Of a stretch of 17,849 nucleotides of DNA, positions 1-7,457 are shown one piece after another. Position numbers and translations under genes: made by a program. Under the pieces are notes generated by a model. That model saw only the letters and a program-made list of their open reading frames with translations. It searched no databases and was not told the origin of the DNA. This DNA is from JBBDRV01 sp040905285 (GTDB taxonomy: Bacteria > Bacteroidota > Rhodothermia > Balneolales > Balneolaceae), in the NCBI GenBank assembly GCA_040905285.1, contig JBBDRV010000219.1:1-17849 (forward strand), in the 5' to 3' direction. How positions within the stretch are numbered: the stretch's first letter is position 1; each line of letters begins with the position of its first letter.

Positions 1-479
1 ACTGCCGCTCCTTCACGAAGAAATTCCGGGTTCGACACGACATCAAACTCCTTGTCGGTTTTGGAGGCGATTATTTCACGTACCCTTGAGGCAGTGCCGA
101 CCGGGACCGTACTTTTATTGACAATGATTTTGTAGCTGCCATATTTCTCGATCATACTCCCCAGCTGACCTGCAACCGTCATCACTGCAGACAGATCGGC
201 CTGTCCGTTGGCTCCCGGAGGTGTAGGAAGGGCCAGGAACACAATCTCCGCCTTTTTGACAGCATCTTCCATATTCGTTGTGAAATGAAGCCTCTTTTCA
301 CGTATGGACCGGTCAAAAACACGGCTCAACCCGGGTTCATAAATCGGGATTTTTCCCTTTTTCAGCTCGTTAACTTTATTTTCGTCGATATCCACACAGA
401 CCACATCGTTACCGCTGTCAGCAAAACAAGTACCCCCGACCAAACCGACATATCCTGTTCCAACAACTGCTATATTCAT
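1..479 (-). CDS. ugd: UDP-glucose 6-dehydrogenase, N-terminal part (cut by window edge)
   Basis: This is the N-terminal 159 residues of a nucleotide-sugar dehydrogenase of the UDP-glucose/GDP-mannose 6-dehydrogenase family, which oxidises UDP-glucose to UDP-glucuronate with two NAD+ for polysaccharide synthesis. Reading the minus strand from the ATG at 479-477 gives MNIAVVGTGYVGLVGG, the Rossmann GxGxxG NAD-binding loop, then VCVDID with the acidic residue that binds the NAD ribose, the IPIYEPGL segment, FLALPTPPG and KSTVPVGT, and finally SNPEFLREG, all family signatures in the expected order. The C-terminal part with the catalytic cysteine lies beyond base 1. The start codon follows the greA stop codon with no bases between (TAA then ATG), so the two are almost surely co-transcribed. 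UDP-glucose is the most likely substrate, but a related sugar (for example UDP-ManNAc) cannot be excluded from this half. Confidence 0.93.
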   Translation of the reverse strand, partial: MNIAVVGTGYVGLVGGTCFADSGNDVVCVDIDENKVNELKKGKIPIYEPGLSRVFDRSIREKRLHFTTNMEDAVKKAEIVFLALPTPPGANGQADLSAVMTVAGQLGSMIEKYGSYKIIVNKSTVPVGTASRVREIIASKTDKEFDVVSNPEFLREGAA

Positions 480-953
480 TTATGAACGCTTTATTTTTTT
501 TATTTCAAGTTTCATTTTTCCCGCCGGAACATCCACTTCAACAACATCGTCTACTTCTTTGCCCAGAAGAGCTTTTCCTATGGGCGAATCGATGGAAATT
601 TTTCCTTCTTTAAAATCAGCCTCCTCCTTGTTCACCAGGATATACGCGGTCTCCTTGTTGGTCGTATGATTATAAATCGTTACAGTGGACAGGAGATAGG
701 CTTTTGAAGCGTCGATATTCCTTTCGTCTATTATACCTGCATGGGCAAGGGTATTTTCCAATTCAGCAATACGTTTTTCAAGCATGCCCTGGGACTCTTT
801 GGCGGCGTCATATTCCGCATTTTCACTAAGATCGCCTTTCGCCCTTGCTTCAGAAATTTCTTCAGCAATTTCTTTCCGCCCCCTTGTTTTCAGATCCCTT
901 AGTTCAGCGTCCAGTTTTTCGTAGCCTTCTTTCGATAAATAATTTTTCTTCAT
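480..953 (-). CDS. greA: Transcription elongation factor GreA
   Basis: GreA rescues backtracked RNA polymerase by stimulating cleavage of the transcript 3' end; it inserts a coiled coil into the secondary channel. The 157-residue product matches the usual length of about 158. It begins MKKNYLSKEGYEKLDAEL and has the N-terminal coiled coil (about residues 1-75) with the loop motif KGDLSENAEYDAAK at 39-52, including the two catalytic acidic residues D41 and E44. The C-terminal FKBP-like domain contains SIDSPIGKALLGK and VEVDVPAGKMKLEIKKI. No Shine-Dalgarno sequence is visible before the ATG, as is typical of this window. It is the first gene of a minus-strand pair with ugd. A hairpin followed by a T run lies about 45 bp upstream on the same strand and could attenuate its transcription (see separate entry). 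Confidence 0.97.
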   Translation of the reverse strand: MKKNYLSKEGYEKLDAELRDLKTRGRKEIAEEISEARAKGDLSENAEYDAAKESQGMLEKRIAELENTLAHAGIIDERNIDASKAYLLSTVTIYNHTTNKETAYILVNKEEADFKEGKISIDSPIGKALLGKEVDDVVEVDVPAGKMKLEIKKIKRS

Positions 954-992
954 GACTAAAGAAAGTCTTTTAGAGTTGGTAAGTTCCGGAAA

Positions 993-1019
993 TAAAAACA
1001 GCAGTCGTTAAACTGCTGT
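993..1019 (-). terminator. Hairpin with T run in the greA leader (possible attenuator)
   Basis: A perfect 8-bp stem, ACAGCAGT at 998-1005 and ACTGCTGT at 1012-1019, encloses a 6-nt loop. Read on the minus strand the stem is followed at once by TTTTTAT, so it has intrinsic-terminator form pointing toward greA. No minus-strand gene lies upstream for it to terminate, which suggests a leader attenuator or a short leader RNA. On the plus strand there is no T run. Function is inferred from shape only. Confidence 0.45.
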
Positions 1020-1038
1020 ACTTAACCATATTTTCCAC

Positions 1039-1068
1039 TGTGATTCAACCATATTGTGATTCAACCAT
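1039..1068. repeat. Two direct copies of a 14-bp unit
   Basis: TGTGATTCAACCAT occurs at 1039-1052 and again at 1055-1068, a 16-bp period. It abuts the 11-bp array that starts at 1072. On the minus strand the units read ATGGTTGAATCACA, and a third partial ATGGTT follows further on. The copies are identical, so the duplication is recent or maintained. Confidence 0.85.
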
Positions 1069-1071
1069 GTT

Positions 1072-1148
1072 GAACTCGCGCTGAACCCACAGCGAACCTG
1101 CAGTGAACCAACAGTGAACCCACAGTGAACCCACAGTGAACCCACAGT
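1072..1148. repeat. 11-bp tandem repeat array, seven units
   Basis: Seven consecutive 11-bp units run without spacers between the divergent greA and RNA methyltransferase genes. The consensus is GAACCCACAGT. The last three units (1116-1126, 1127-1137, 1138-1148) are identical, the unit at 1105 has one change, those at 1083 and 1094 have one and two, and the one at 1072 is degenerate. Each unit junction forms CACAGTG, a palindrome around a central A, so the palindromes recur once per helical turn. The unit is not a multiple of three and no credible reading frame crosses it. It may be a regulator-binding array or a slippage-prone satellite. Confidence 0.92.
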
Positions 1149-1232
1149 GGAACAAGTCTTGAAAAACAGGATCCTAAAATAGGATCTTCCAGAGTGTTAA
1201 CCAATAATAATTTGTCCATAACGGTCCAGCAG

Positions 1233-1763
1233 ATGGCGGGTAAAGCCAAAAAAACAACCAGACAAATACTGGCGGACAATAAAAAAAGGGTTTCCCCGCT
1301 GGCGCCCCATTTTATTCTGATGGCCCACAATATTCGCAGCCTCTACAATGTGGGTTCGCTGTTCCGTTCAGCGGATGTTTTCGGTATCCGCTCTGTATTC
1401 CTTTCAGGGTTCACACCCGCTCCGCCGCGGGCCGAAATCAGCAAAACCGCTCTTGGGGCAGAAGAAACTGTACACTGGCGAAAAATTGAAAATCCTGTTG
1501 AGCAGATCCGGGCACTGAAGACCCGGGATTACAGGATTTACGGACTGGAACAGACGGTTACAGGCGAGTTCCTCCCAGGCCACCGGGTGACGGCGGGCAA
1601 GATCTGTCTGCTGCTCGGCAACGAAGTAACGGGAATTGACGAAGAACTGATCCCTCTGGTCGACCAGTTTGTTGAAATCCCCCAGTACGGAGAAAAACAC
1701 TCCCTGAATGTTTCTGTTGCAGCGGGGATCGCTCTTTACGCATTTCTTGTAAAGATGAGTTAG
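1233..1763 (+). CDS. TrmH/SpoU-family RNA 2'-O-methyltransferase
   Basis: This is a SPOUT-class methyltransferase that moves a methyl group from S-adenosylmethionine to a ribose 2'-OH in tRNA or rRNA. The three SpoU motifs are present in order: NIRSLYNVGSLFRSAD (motif 1, with the conserved Asn and Arg), LLLGNEVTGID (motif 2) and IPQYGEKHSLNVSVAAGIAL (motif 3, forming the trefoil-knot cofactor site). The APPRAEISKTALGAEE segment is also typical. From the ATG at 1233 the protein has 176 residues and no added RNA-binding domain, like the small TrmH-family members of this group. A GTG at 1194 in the same frame would add 13 residues; neither start has a clear Shine-Dalgarno sequence, so the start is uncertain. 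The target nucleotide cannot be read from the sequence. It is divergent from greA and about 110 bp upstream of metG. Confidence 0.93.
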   Translation: MAGKAKKTTRQILADNKKRVSPLAPHFILMAHNIRSLYNVGSLFRSADVFGIRSVFLSGFTPAPPRAEISKTALGAEETVHWRKIENPVEQIRALKTRDYRIYGLEQTVTGEFLPGHRVTAGKICLLLGNEVTGIDEELIPLVDQFVEIPQYGEKHSLNVSVAAGIALYAFLVKMS

Positions 1764-1779
1764 CCGGCAGACTGCCGGC
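1763..1779 (+). other. GC-rich hairpin at the end of the methyltransferase gene
   Basis: GCCGGCA (1763-1769) and TGCCGGC (1773-1779) can form a 7-bp stem with a 3-nt loop starting within the TAG stop codon. There is no T run after it, so it is not a typical intrinsic terminator; it might stabilise the 3' end of the message or pause polymerase. Confidence 0.35.
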
Positions 1780-1851
1780 AGCGGATAAATCAGCTTTGGG
1801 TTCTTTCTTCCAGGCATGTAACTTTGAGTCCAGTCAAAAACAAGCAATTTC

Positions 1852-1895
1852 ATGAGCAAACGAACATTAGTAAATGAGCAAACGAACATTAGTAA
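1852..1895 (+). repeat. Perfect 22-bp tandem duplication of the metG start region
   Basis: The 22 bases from the metG ATG (1874-1895, beginning ATGAGCAAACGAAC and ending TTAGTAA) are present a second time immediately upstream at 1852-1873 with no mismatch. Because 22 is not a multiple of three, the upstream ATG opens a different frame: it encodes MSKRTLVNEQTNIS and stops after 37 codons at 1963-1965, overlapping the true metG start. Neither ATG has a Shine-Dalgarno sequence. Confidence 0.95.
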
Positions 1896-3898
1896 CATCC
1901 GCACTCCCTTATGCAAACGGGCCCATTCATCTGGGACATCTTGCGGGAGCCTACCTGCCGGCTGATTTGTTTACCCGGTACCGGAGGCTCAGAGGCGATG
2001 ACGTCATCCATATCTGCGGATCGGACGAACACGGCGTTCCGATAACGATAGCAGCTGAAAAAGAGGGTGTATCACCTCAGCAGATCGTGGACAGATTCCA
2101 CAACAGGAACAAGAAAATATTCAGGGATATCGGCATCAGCTTTGATTACTACGGGAGAACCACGTCTCCGGTTCATCATGAAACCTCCCGGGCTTTTTTC
2201 AAGACCCTTTACGACAAGGGTGTATTTAAAAAGAAGACAGAAAGACAGCTCTATGATGAAGATGCCGAAATGTTTCTTCCGGACAGGTATGTAACAGGTA
2301 TCTGTCCGGTTTGCGGAAATGACGGAGCACACGGTGACCAGTGTGAAAAGTGCGGATCCTCTCTCTCTCCCACTGAATTGAAAAACCCGAAAAGTGCACT
2401 GACGGGTAACATCCCGGTAACAAAAGAAACGGAACACTGGTATCTGCCACTTGGCAAGTTTCAGCCGGATATAGAGCACTGGATAGAATCGAAAACCGAT
2501 TGGAAATCCAATGTATTGGGCCAGTGTAAAAGCTGGCTTAAGGAAGGCCTGAACGACCGGGCTGTTACAAGGGATCTGAAGTGGGGCGTACCCGTACCCC
2601 TTGAAGAAGCCGAGAACAAAGTCCTCTATGTCTGGTTTGATGCACCGATCGGTTACATTTCGGCAACAAAGGAGTGGGCCGCCGAATCGGGAGACCCGGA
2701 ACTCTGGAAACGTTACTGGCAGGATGAAGATGCTTCTCTTGTTCATTTTATCGGCAAAGACAATATTGTTTTCCACTGTATTATGTTTCCCCTCATGCTG
2801 ATGAAGCACGGGGACTATGTCCTCCCCGATAAGATACCGGCCAATGAATTTCTGAACCTTGAAGGGAAAAAGCTTTCCACCTCCAGAGGCTGGGCGGTTT
2901 GGCTTGAAGAATACCTGGAGGAATTTGAAGCGGACATGCTCCGCTTTGTACTGGGAAGTACGCTGCCGGAAACGAAAGATTCCGATTTTTCCTGGAAAGA
3001 CTTTCAAACGCGTGTAAACAGCGAACTGGCTGATATTCTCGGAAACTTTATATTCCGGACGGTCTCTTTTACCGGACGATTTTTTGACGGGCGGGTTCCC
3101 CGGCTTCAGAATCCCGGAGCAAAAGAAAAAAAGGCCCTTTCTGAAATCCTGCAGGCAAGAAAAAAGATTGAAACAGCCTATGAAAGCTTTCGTTTCCGCG
3201 AGGCTATTGCCGAAACAATGAAACTGGCCCGTGCCGGCAATAAATATTTCACTGAGACAGAACCCTGGCGTACACGCAGCGAAGACCCGGAAGCCTGTGG
3301 AAATACACTGTATGTATCTCTTCAGATTTCAGCTGCACTGTCGGTTCTTTTTTCTCCTGTGATGCCGCATAAAATGGAGGTGTTGTCCGGCCAGCTGAAC
3401 CTTCCTGAGAAAATGGGCTGGGGAGATGTCAGTGAAACCATGCTGAAGGCAGGAGCCGTCATACAGCCCGGGGAGATACTTTTTACCAAGGTTGAGGACG
3501 ATAAAGTACAGAAAGAGCTTGAAAGGCTAAACGAGCGATCCGGCATAATCGAAAAAAAGAAGCATGTGCCTTTAAAAAAGGCCGCCGCCTTCAGTGATTT
3601 TGCAAATCTTGATTTCCGGGTCGGTGAGATCCTTCATGCAGAGCCAGTCTCCGGTTCCGGCAAACTGCTTCAGCTGACTGTCGATCTTGGATTCGAAACC
3701 AGAACGATTCTTTCAGGTATTCAAAAACAGTTCAAACCGGAAGAAATCACCGGAAAAAAGGTATGTGTAGTGGCTAACCTGGAACCTAAAAAAATGATGG
3801 GTATCGAAAGCAGCGGCATGGTTCTCATGGCTGAGGACCAGCATGGACAGTACCATTTTCTCTCAACCGAAGCAGATAACGGCAGCCCCGTCTTTTAA
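1874..3898 (+). CDS. metG: Methionyl-tRNA synthetase
   Basis: The enzyme charges tRNA-Met with methionine, using ATP, for initiation and elongation. The 674-residue product is a full-length class I synthetase of the E. coli-like type. The HIGH-like motif HLGH is at residues 19-22, after LVTSALPYANGPI; four cysteines in CPVCG and CEKCG (C144, C147, C157, C160) form the zinc knuckle; KLSTS at 333-337 is the KMSKS-like loop. The anticodon-binding helical domain follows. A C-terminal tRNA-binding (EMAP/Trbp111-like) domain begins near residue 576 with FANLDFRVGEIL and carries ILSGI and VVANLEPKKMMGIESSGM. The start at 1874 is chosen because MSKRTLVTSALPYANG matches the family and the earlier ATG at 1852 is out of frame. 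The exact tandem duplication of the start region (1852-1895) is unusual. The GH13 gene follows 9 bp later. Confidence 0.97.
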   Translation: MSKRTLVTSALPYANGPIHLGHLAGAYLPADLFTRYRRLRGDDVIHICGSDEHGVPITIAAEKEGVSPQQIVDRFHNRNKKIFRDIGISFDYYGRTTSPVHHETSRAFFKTLYDKGVFKKKTERQLYDEDAEMFLPDRYVTGICPVCGNDGAHGDQCEKCGSSLSPTELKNPKSALTGNIPVTKETEHWYLPLGKFQPDIEHWIESKTDWKSNVLGQCKSWLKEGLNDRAVTRDLKWGVPVPLEEAENKVLYVWFDAPIGYISATKEWAAESGDPELWKRYWQDEDASLVHFIGKDNIVFHCIMFPLMLMKHGDYVLPDKIPANEFLNLEGKKLSTSRGWAVWLEEYLEEFEADMLRFVLGSTLPETKDSDFSWKDFQTRVNSELADILGNFIFRTVSFTGRFFDGRVPRLQNPGAKEKKALSEILQARKKIETAYESFRFREAIAETMKLARAGNKYFTETEPWRTRSEDPEACGNTLYVSLQISAALSVLFSPVMPHKMEVLSGQLNLPEKMGWGDVSETMLKAGAVIQPGEILFTKVEDDKVQKELERLNERSGIIEKKKHVPLKKAAAFSDFANLDFRVGEILHAEPVSGSGKLLQLTVDLGFETRTILSGIQKQFKPEEITGKKVCVVANLEPKKMMGIESSGMVLMAEDQHGQYHFLSTEADNGSPVF

Positions 3899-3907
3899 CC
3901 AGGCCAG

Positions 3908-5899
3908 ATGGACTCTCCCTACTCCAGTGTGCAATTCGGATGCATTCTTACTCCGGAATCTACGGTCTTTCGCCTGTTTTTTCCGGAAGCCGGTTCCGTG
4001 GAATGTCTGATTTTCTCTTCGTATGAAGAGGAGTCGCCTGTATCCTTTCCGATGATTCCGTCGGCAGATGATATCTGGGAACTGACGGTGGACCGCAATC
4101 TCTCCGGCAGCTGGTATCAGTACAGAGCAGAGTACAAAAAAGATAAAATGCCTGCTGCACCGAATGCACATGAACCGTTCGCTGATCCCTGCAGCAGGCA
4201 TGTGACAGTACGCAACAACCACAGGCAGGAAGCAAAAACACTGATATTTGAAGACAGGTATGACTGGAAAGACGATACATTCATAACCGTTCCTGACCCG
4301 AGGGATCTGATTATATACGAAACACATATCAAGGATCTTGTCGCCCACCCTTCCAGCGGGGCCACAGGGCGGAGCATCTATAAAAAATGGATGGATCCGG
4401 ATCAGGCAGGCGGCATTCCCTATCTGAAAAAGCTGGGAGTAAACGCGGTTGAATTTCTACCGCTTCAAAAGTTTCCCCCTTTTGAACCACCCTTCGGCAA
4501 AACCACACAGGAAGGTTACCGTAATACGTGGAATACCTATTCCAGAAACCACTGGGGATACATGACCTCCTTCTTCTTTGCCCCTGAAACCGCATACGCT
4601 TCCGGTGGCGGTCTGGAAAAAGGTGCCGTTACCGGCAGGAGCATTGCAGCCGTTACCGAGTTGAAAGATATCGTCAGGGAATTGCACAGGAATGACATCG
4701 CCGTAATAATGGACGTCGTCTACAACCATACGTCACTGTTTGATGTCAATCCTCTCTGCCATCATATGCCGGATACATTTTTACGCAAGACAAAAGAGGG
4801 TCAACTGATGAATCGCAGCGGCACCGGAAATGAGATCCGGACCGAACATCCTGCTGTCATAAAACTGATCACTGATTCCATAAAACACTGGATGAATGAA
4901 TATCATATTGACGGATTCAGATTCGATCTGGCAGGCCTGATTGATGAAAAAAGCTGGGATAAAATAAGGGACAGTGTTTTGTCAGTTAATCCCGATGCCC
5001 TGCTTATTGCTGAACCGTGGGGCGGCAGGTATGTGCCCGCCCTTTTCTCCAATCATGAATGGGCATCCTGGAATGACCGTTTCAGAAACGGGATAAAGGG
5101 CTCCAGTCCCCACGATGACAGAGGCTTTATCTTTTCCGGATGGCATCACGGCAGCAACAGAAAGCATCTGGAAAACTGGTTTACCGGAACGCACCGGGAT
5201 CTCGAGGGCGGGCTGTTCAGAAGCAATTTACATTGTGTCAACTATCTCGAAAGCCATGACGGCTACACCCTCGGGGATTACATCCGGATTTGCTCACGGT
5301 ATAACGGTGAAAATCCGGTTATACAGGATCGGGACAGGCACATGAAACTGACGGCCGGTGAACTCAGGACAGCGATGCTGGGGGCTTTCTGCCTTATGGT
5401 CACTCCCGGAATTGCCATGATTCATGCAGGCCAGGAGTTCGCCAGGTCAAAATTAATTGTGGACGCCGGGGATGCAGATTCTGAAACCGGAAGAATGGAC
5501 TACAACAGCTATAACAAGGATAATGAAACCAACTGGATTAATTTTGATGATCTTTCTGAAAATACCAGGCTGTACCGCTATTACAGGGGATTGATCGACA
5601 TACGCAAAGAATCGCCTGCACTCAGAAAATCGGGTTGGCCGGATATCCGCTTTGATTACTTCACCGATCCGCTCCATGTCTGCTATACCGTCTGCGGTCT
5701 CGATTCGGGAGATATATATGACTATTATATAGCGATCAACGCAGTGCAGGACCGGTCTATGGAATTTCATGCGCCCGAAGGGCTGTGGGAGGTTCTGGTA
5801 AACAATGGTATTGCATCCGCCTCCCCGATAGAATTTCTGACGGGTTCGATGGGTCTGCCGGCCGGCGGTTCCGCTCTGTTAAGGAGGTTGCGACATTAG
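3908..5899 (+). CDS. GH13 alpha-glucan debranching-type hydrolase (pullulanase/isoamylase-like)
   Basis: This 663-residue glycoside hydrolase of family GH13 should cleave alpha-glucans, probably at alpha-1,6 branch points of glycogen or its oligosaccharides. The N-terminal part (about residues 5-110) has the size and look of a CBM48-type beta domain. The catalytic barrel starts near YETHIKDL (137-144) and shows the four conserved regions: DVVYNH (269-274), GFRFDLAGL with the nucleophile D340, IAEPWGG with the acid/base E369, and NYLESHDG with the transition-state Asp D451. RNHWGYMTSFFFAPE resembles the NYWGY segment of isoamylase/GlgX and pullulanase type I enzymes. There is no signal peptide, so it should act in the cytoplasm on glycogen. 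No glg gene lies next to it; it follows metG by 9 bp and may share its transcript. Exact bond specificity (debranching versus alpha-1,4) is not proved by sequence alone. Confidence 0.88.
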   Translation: MDSPYSSVQFGCILTPESTVFRLFFPEAGSVECLIFSSYEEESPVSFPMIPSADDIWELTVDRNLSGSWYQYRAEYKKDKMPAAPNAHEPFADPCSRHVTVRNNHRQEAKTLIFEDRYDWKDDTFITVPDPRDLIIYETHIKDLVAHPSSGATGRSIYKKWMDPDQAGGIPYLKKLGVNAVEFLPLQKFPPFEPPFGKTTQEGYRNTWNTYSRNHWGYMTSFFFAPETAYASGGGLEKGAVTGRSIAAVTELKDIVRELHRNDIAVIMDVVYNHTSLFDVNPLCHHMPDTFLRKTKEGQLMNRSGTGNEIRTEHPAVIKLITDSIKHWMNEYHIDGFRFDLAGLIDEKSWDKIRDSVLSVNPDALLIAEPWGGRYVPALFSNHEWASWNDRFRNGIKGSSPHDDRGFIFSGWHHGSNRKHLENWFTGTHRDLEGGLFRSNLHCVNYLESHDGYTLGDYIRICSRYNGENPVIQDRDRHMKLTAGELRTAMLGAFCLMVTPGIAMIHAGQEFARSKLIVDAGDADSETGRMDYNSYNKDNETNWINFDDLSENTRLYRYYRGLIDIRKESPALRKSGWPDIRFDYFTDPLHVCYTVCGLDSGDIYDYYIAINAVQDRSMEFHAPEGLWEVLVNNGIASASPIEFLTGSMGLPAGGSALLRRLRH

Positions 5900-6061
5900 A
5901 TGAATAAAAATATTTTTACAGGCGCACGGTTACAGTCTTGCAGCTGTCATGTGCAGTCGCGGTTTACCCAGGCAGGGCAGTTCACAATCTCCGGTTTCTG
6001 CAATCATTGGATTTCCGATTCAGAATTCGCTCAATACATATCAACGGATATTTCAAACTAA
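5900..6061 (+). CDS. Possible small protein of 53 residues (weak)
   Basis: An open frame starts with an ATG directly after the GH13 TAG stop and ends with TAA at 6059-6061, giving a 53-residue product beginning MNKNIFTGARLQSCSCHVQS and rich in Ser, Gln and Cys. AAGGAGG, a perfect Shine-Dalgarno sequence, lies at 5881-5887, 12 bases before the ATG, but those bases also encode the GH13 C-terminus. I recognise no family and no membrane segment. It fills the otherwise empty 176-bp gap before the transporter. It could simply be chance. Confidence 0.2.
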   Translation: MNKNIFTGARLQSCSCHVQSRFTQAGQFTISGFCNHWISDSEFAQYISTDISN

Positions 6062-6075
6062 AAACAGGATAAATC

Positions 6076-7443
6076 TTGCCAGTAACAGAAAATCAACCCC
6101 GGGGGACATGGAATACGAAACTCGGCTTTATACTTGCAGCAGCGGGATCCGCTGTAGGGCTTGGAAATATATGGGGGTTCCCCACTCAGGTTGCCGATAA
6201 CGGTGGAGCAGCCTTTATCCTCATCTATCTGGTCTGCTGTCTCACGGTTGGTTTCCCCCTGATGATAGCTGAATTCACAATCGGCCGTAAAACACAGAAA
6301 AATCCGGTCGGTGCCTTCGAGGCTCTTGGCGGAGGAAGCAGGATTGCCCCTTTTATCGGTTACTGGGGCGTTCTTTGCGGAGTAATGATTCTCTCTTTTT
6401 ATCTGGTCATATCCGGATGGACATTGGGATATGTACTGGAGGAGATATTTTATTTCTTCGGTTATGAAGCGTTTGCAGCCACCATGGGTGATCTGGGTCA
6501 CGGGCCGAAAAATGCTTTTTTTGCCATCATATTCATGATTTTTACAGTCACTATCATTACCGGAGGAGTAAGCCAGGGTATTGAGCGTGCCACCAAGGCA
6601 CTGATGCCCGTTCTGTTTATTCTGTTGATCTCCCTGATCGTCTATATATTCACTCTGGAAGGGAGCATGGAGGGGCTGACAATGTATGTGAAGCCGGATT
6701 TCTCCACAATCGACGGCAGCCTGATATTGTCTGCCCTGGGGCAGGCTTTTTTCTCGCTTTCCCTCGGCATGGGAGCGCTGATTACATACGGTTCCTATTT
6801 GAACAAGGAACAAAATCTCATAGAATCGGCCGCACTTGTTACCGTTACGGATATTGCAATCGCAGTCATCGCCGGTTTGCTGATTATTCCCGCCATGTTT
6901 GTGGCACAGTTCGGCGGCACCGAAATCTTTGATCCCGAAACGGGGGCGCTTTATTCAAGTGCAACCCTTGTATTCGACGTGCTGCCCGAACTGTTCCACC
7001 AGATCAGCGGCTTTCCGGGCATGCTGATCGGTATCACATTTTTCATCCTTCTCGGACTGGCGGCACTGACCTCATCCATCTCCCTGCTGGAGGTTCCCGT
7101 TTCCTATGTAATTGATGAGTTTGATATCCGCAGGAAAAAGGCAGCCTGGTTGGTCGGGGGCCTGGTCACCCTTATTTCCATTGCCATTTCCTTTGAAACA
7201 TCCCTGATCGATCTTTTTGTTTACATTTTCAATGAAATCGGCCTGCCCCTTGGCGGTCTGATGATTTGTCTCTTCCTGGGCTACTTCTGGAAGACCGAGA
7301 ATGCTCTTATGGAAATCAGCAACGGCTTTGAAGACGTTGAACAGCACTGGATTGCCGGATGGTGGGTTGTTTTCATCAAATACATTTGTCCGGTTTTAAT
7401 AGGACTGGTCCTGATCACGACGATCCTGAACATCCTTTCGTAA
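6076..7443 (+). CDS. Sodium-dependent transporter of the neurotransmitter:sodium symporter family (LeuT fold)
   Basis: This inner-membrane protein of 455 residues should couple uptake of an amino acid or similar small molecule to Na+ entry. It starts GTWNTKLGFILAAAGSAVGL, the NSS transmembrane helix 1 signature, and has NGGAAFILIYL, PLMIAEFTIGR and the helix 8 sodium-site sequence ALTSSISLLEVPVSYVIDE. About 11 hydrophobic segments can be counted, as in many bacterial members. The start is the TTG at 6076: an in-frame stop lies at 6070-6072, AGGA at 6066-6069 is well placed as a ribosome site, and the N-terminal length matches the family. The NIWRFP-type motif of helix 1 reads NIWGFP here, so the gating arginine of LeuT (Arg30) is Gly34; this fits a subfamily but means the substrate cannot be copied from LeuT. 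It lies about 80 bp before efp. Confidence 0.93.
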   Translation: MPVTENQPRGTWNTKLGFILAAAGSAVGLGNIWGFPTQVADNGGAAFILIYLVCCLTVGFPLMIAEFTIGRKTQKNPVGAFEALGGGSRIAPFIGYWGVLCGVMILSFYLVISGWTLGYVLEEIFYFFGYEAFAATMGDLGHGPKNAFFAIIFMIFTVTIITGGVSQGIERATKALMPVLFILLISLIVYIFTLEGSMEGLTMYVKPDFSTIDGSLILSALGQAFFSLSLGMGALITYGSYLNKEQNLIESAALVTVTDIAIAVIAGLLIIPAMFVAQFGGTEIFDPETGALYSSATLVFDVLPELFHQISGFPGMLIGITFFILLGLAALTSSISLLEVPVSYVIDEFDIRRKKAAWLVGGLVTLISIAISFETSLIDLFVYIFNEIGLPLGGLMICLFLGYFWKTENALMEISNGFEDVEQHWIAGWWVVFIKYICPVLIGLVLITTILNILS

Positions 7444-7457
7444 ATAACACCAAATTC

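Noticed and set aside
1072..1148. CRISPR array
   Set aside because: The units are 11 bp, directly adjoining and without spacers, and no cas gene is present.
1061..1330. 89-codon minus-strand frame crossing the 11-bp array, which would give a Val/Gly/His-rich repetitive protein
   Set aside because: Most of it overlaps the methyltransferase gene, and because the unit is 11 bp the peptide is not periodic in one frame; no start context or family.
1852..1895. Phage or element attachment site (direct repeats at an insertion)
   Set aside because: The copies touch with nothing between them, and no integrase or mobile gene is in the window; simple tandem duplication explains it.
2072..3007. Long (311-codon) open frame antisense to metG
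   Set aside because: It lies wholly inside a clear metG coding sequence; the translation has no recognisable domain and reads like a codon-bias shadow.
5949..6200. 83-codon plus-strand frame overlapping the transporter start
   Set aside because: It overlaps the first 125 bases of the well-supported transporter in another frame and has no family features.
6058..6813. 251-codon antisense frame over the NSS transporter
   Set aside because: The opposite strand encodes an unmistakable membrane transporter; the antisense product has low-complexity, family-free sequence.
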